A program made the position numbers and the translations under genes. Of a DNA stretch of 64,000 nt, positions 61,695 to 64,000 are shown in pieces. This DNA comes from Gammaproteobacteria bacterium. Its GTDB lineage: Bacteria > Pseudomonadota > Gammaproteobacteria > Steroidobacterales > Woeseiaceae. Each line of letters begins with the position of its first letter. Within the stretch, counting starts at the first letter, position 1. The stretch lies in the NCBI GenBank assembly GCA_022600955.1, contig JAHZJK010000025.1, positions 35,141 through 99,140 of the forward strand, in the 5' to 3' direction. A model generated the notes under the pieces. It did not search any database and was not told where the DNA came from. It saw only the letters and a list, made by a program, of their open reading frames with translations.

Positions 61695-61937
61695 TTAGTC
61701 CGCGCTTTGGCGTGCGGTTACGAAATCAATAGCTTGTTGTACGGTTGTGATCTTCTCAGCGTCCTCGTCAGGAATTTCGGTTTCGAATTCCTCTTCGAGA
61801 GCCATCACCAACTCGACGGTGTCGAGCGAGTCGGCACCTAGATCATCAACAAAAGATGCATCGTTTGTTACCTCGTCTTCTTTAACTCCGAGTTGCTCGG
61901 CAACGATGCCCTTAACCTGTTCTTCGATACTGCTCAT
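61695..61937 (-). CDS. acpP: Acyl carrier protein
   Basis: The product has 80 residues. Ser37 in [18 protein letters not shown] carries the 4'-phosphopantetheine; the sequence is acidic throughout. A TTGAAA / TAAAAA pair with 17-bp spacing lies ~100 bp upstream on the minus strand (62020-62060) and may be its promoter. Confidence 0.97.
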   Translation of the reverse strand: MSSIEEQVKGIVAEQLGVKEDEVTNDASFVDDLGADSLDTVELVMALEEEFETEIPDEDAEKITTVQQAIDFVTARQSAD

Positions 61938-62109
61938 AGTCTTTATTACTCCTGAAAAAGACTGAAATTGTCATTCTGGGGATCAGTTAGAGCCGCTCAA
62001 AATGGCCGTTCTTTGTGCCCTTTTTACCGCTAAGTCCTTGATATTTCAAGGTGCTTCCCGGGCGTGGGTGGCTATTGTAAGTGAATCATCCGTGGCAATC
62101 TATAGCCGA

Positions 62110-62865
62110 TCAGTCCATCACCATGCCGCCGTTCACATGCAGGGTCTCACCGGTGATGTAGGCGCCGCCTCCAGAGGCCAGAAACACGACCGCATTGGCG
62201 ATATCGGCACTGTCACCGAGGCGTCCGAGTGGAACCTGTCCAAGCATGGCCGCACGCTGTTCATCGGGCAGGACTTTGGTCATGTCTGTATCGATAAATC
62301 CAGGCGCAACGACGTTCACGGTGATGCCACGCGAGCCAATTTCTCGTGCAAGAGACTTGGAGAATCCGATCATGCCCGCCTTTGTTGCGGCGTAGTTGGC
62401 CTGACCGGCATTGCCCATCACGGCGATGACAGAGGCGATGTTAATGATTCGCCCCTGCCTGGCTTTCATCATTCCACGCAAACAAGCCTTGCTGACGCGA
62501 TACATGCCTGTGAGATTGGTTGCGATAACGTCGTCCCATTCATCCTGTTTCATGCGCATCAGCAGATTGTCTTTCGTGATACCAGCGTTGTTGACGAGAA
62601 TCTGCGGACTGCCCTCGTTGCTCTGAATATCCTTGATTGCCGCCTGCACGGAATCACCGTCTGATACGTTCAAGACAATGCCGCGGCCGCGGCTACCGAG
62701 AGCCTCGGTAATACCGTCGGCGCCGGCCTGGCTCGTTGCAGTACCAACGACCCTGGCGCCCGCGTTTGCGAGCACCTCTGCAATTGATGCGCCAATGCCG
62801 CGGGATGCACCCGTGACCAACGCGACCTGACCGTCCAGTACGTCTGAACTAAAAAGAGAGCTCAT
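62110..62865 (-). CDS. fabG: 3-oxoacyl-ACP reductase
   Basis: The product has 251 residues. SDR fold: TGASRGIGASIAEVL, NNAGIT, the catalytic IASVIAVMGNAGQANYAATKAG. It reduces 3-oxoacyl-ACP with NADPH. It follows fabD by 20 bp in the usual fabD-fabG-acpP-fabF order. Confidence 0.96.
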   Translation of the reverse strand: MSSLFSSDVLDGQVALVTGASRGIGASIAEVLANAGARVVGTATSQAGADGITEALGSRGRGIVLNVSDGDSVQAAIKDIQSNEGSPQILVNNAGITKDNLLMRMKQDEWDDVIATNLTGMYRVSKACLRGMMKARQGRIINIASVIAVMGNAGQANYAATKAGMIGFSKSLAREIGSRGITVNVVAPGFIDTDMTKVLPDEQRAAMLGQVPLGRLGDSADIANAVVFLASGGGAYITGETLHVNGGMVMD

Positions 62866-62885
62866 ATTGAATCCTTAGCGGTTCG

Positions 62886-63812
62886 TTAGATTTGTAGCGC
62901 TTTTTGCAAACTGTCGTTGTTGTCGATAAAAGCGACCGGCGTTTTCTTGTTGATGCGTCGGCAGAGGCCGGCGAGCACTTTGCCGGGTCCGCATTCAATG
63001 AAAGAAGACGCACCCATTTCAACCATGCCGTTGACGGTATTTACCCACTGCACAGGCCCAAACACCTGGCGTGCAAGTCGGTCCCGGGTATCGTCAGGGT
63101 CCGAGTACGGCACGCCGTCCGTTGCGGCGACCACAGTAATAGATGGTGCCTTGAAATCGGCCTCGGCGAGAGTTTCTCTGAGGGACTCACCTGCACCGAT
63201 CATCAACGAAGAATGCGATGGCACGCTGACGGGCAGAATAATCGCGCGCCTTGCGCCAGCTTCTTTAGCTTGTGCTACCGCACGGTCAAGAGCTTCGCGA
63301 TGTCCGGCGATAACGACCTGGCCAGGGGAATTGAAGTTGACCGGCTCAGCGATGCCGATCAGTGAGGCTTCCTCGCAGACATTGATAATGGTTTCATCGT
63401 CGAGGCCGAGCACAGCGGCCATTCCGCCTATGCCACCTGGAACCGCATTCTGCATCAGCTTTGAACGTTTTATGACCACTTTCATGGCGTCAGCGAAGCT
63501 CACCGCGCCACCGGCGACGAGCGCGCTGTATTCCCCGAGGCTATGGCCGGCGAGCAGACGTGGCTGCGCACCGCCAGCCGCATTCCAGACCCGGAATGCC
63601 GCTACGCCAGCCGCCAGCATGGCAGGTTGTGTGACCGTGGTCTGGCCGATTTCTTCAGCCGGGCCGGCCTGCACCAGCGCCCACAGATCGTAGCCCAGCA
63701 CAGCGCTGGCTTCAGCGTAGGTTTCTTCAACAACCGGATACGTGGCGGCCAGGTCGGCCTGCATGCCGACGGACTGTGACCCCTGCCCGGGAAATACCAT
63801 TGCTATGCTCAA
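62886..63812 (-). CDS. fabD: Malonyl-CoA:ACP transacylase
   Basis: The product has 308 residues. TTG start at 63812 (MSIAMVFPGQGSQ, GGAG 7 bases upstream), the natural family start. Nucleophile Ser in GHSLGE, His in PVSVPSHSSLM and Gln in GQGSQ. It loads malonyl groups onto ACP. Confidence 0.95.
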   Translation of the reverse strand: MSIAMVFPGQGSQSVGMQADLAATYPVVEETYAEASAVLGYDLWALVQAGPAEEIGQTTVTQPAMLAAGVAAFRVWNAAGGAQPRLLAGHSLGEYSALVAGGAVSFADAMKVVIKRSKLMQNAVPGGIGGMAAVLGLDDETIINVCEEASLIGIAEPVNFNSPGQVVIAGHREALDRAVAQAKEAGARRAIILPVSVPSHSSLMIGAGESLRETLAEADFKAPSITVVAATDGVPYSDPDDTRDRLARQVFGPVQWVNTVNGMVEMGASSFIECGPGKVLAGLCRRINKKTPVAFIDNNDSLQKALQI

Positions 63813-63848
63813 TATCGTCTCCGCTACCTGTGGCTCTGAGGCCGCGCA

Positions 63849-64000
63849 TTATATAGACGGGCGCGGCTGGACTCTAATAATTGTCAGAAACGCGCCCACA
63901 GCCCCTCCTACGGCGCCATAAAGATGTGCATCAACCACCACTGGGCCACCGGATGACACCTCCGAGCCGGGCAAGGGGCCACCAAACTGCTCCCAGCCGA
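63849..64000 (-). CDS. rrtA: Rhombosortase-like rhomboid protease, C-terminal end only
   Basis: The frame enters the window at 64000 and ends at TAA 63849, giving ~49 residues. The segment WEQFGGP...GGPVVVDAHLYGAVGGAVGAFLTII matches the last membrane helix of rhomboid proteases, with the catalytic His in DAHLYGA. The 'VVVDAHLYGA' form is typical of rhombosortases. A rhombosortase would cut the GlyGly-CTERM tail of the metalloprotease at 20522. The first part, with the catalytic Ser, lies outside the window. Confidence 0.6.
   Translation of the reverse strand, partial: GWEQFGGPLPGSEVSSGGPVVVDAHLYGAVGGAVGAFLTIIRVQPRPSI

Noticed and set aside
1..64000. tRNA, rRNA or CRISPR array
   Set aside because: No cloverleaf-like CCA-adjacent sequence next to the integrase, no rRNA-like conserved blocks, and no regularly spaced direct repeats were found by eye.

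Overview
The window looks like a chromosomal segment of a gammaproteobacterium, probably a marine or sediment lineage of the Woeseia/Chromatiales kind. The right end carries the conserved gammaproteobacterial block fabD-fabG-acpP-fabF-pabB-pabC-mltG-tmk-holB-pilZ, all on the minus strand. The window also has a PilZ protein, OmpR-type two-component systems, TonB-receptor and T1SS genes, and a rhombosortase with a GlyGly-CTERM protease. The lineage is inferred from gene content; no rRNA or tRNA gene, CRISPR array or replication origin was seen.

Layout. 1-2.6 kb: end of a large InlB-repeat surface protein and a small secreted protein. 2.9-6.5 kb: a zinc-ribbon protein, an integrase-associated hypothetical, a tyrosine recombinase and a ferritin-like diiron protein. 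6.5-15 kb: a secretion and sensing island with a lipoprotein, a two-gene type I exporter, its probable Ser/Thr/Ala-rich cargo, an outer-membrane beta-barrel and a histidine kinase/response regulator pair. Four near-identical promoter-like elements lie upstream of the lipoprotein, the cargo gene, the barrel gene and a fossil lipoprotein start at 23.18 kb. Each has a TTTATC-N5-TTCAtc direct repeat placed exactly 15 bp before a TCTAAT/TATAAT -10 box, which suggests a small regulon run by an OmpR-family regulator. 15-18 kb: a LysR regulator divergent from an SDR/enoyl-CoA hydratase pair. 18-23 kb: a GlyGly-CTERM M12B metalloprotease, a lipoprotein and a second two-component system in one minus-strand run. 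23-26.4 kb: a Calx-beta/sugar-dehydrogenase/dihaem lipoprotein.

26.7-38 kb is the decaying, mobile part. It holds a truncated lipoprotein paralogue, a TonB-receptor pseudogene with an in-frame TGA, a small frameshifted anchored protein, a Tn3-family transposase, and a run of small minus-strand orphan genes each followed within about 30 bp by a palindromic repeat. It also holds a frameshifted DUF3653-like phage protein with a duplicated upstream region, and an FG-GAP repeat protein.

38-54 kb is metabolic and redox accessory DNA: an S9 peptidase, a Tat-exported flavin oxidoreductase, an FMN reductase, a second ferritin-like protein, an MbnH/MbnP (kynurenine-forming copper protein) pair, and a tight six-gene minus-strand run TIR-like/GDPD/TlpA/DUF4266/DUF3570/ApbE. 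After a divergent EEP-family hydrolase and a beta-oxidation multienzyme protein comes a two-cNMP-domain/rhodanese fusion, and then the fatty-acid, folate and cell-wall block. The window ends inside a gene whose C-terminus resembles rhombosortase, the expected processing enzyme for the GlyGly-CTERM protease at 20.5 kb.
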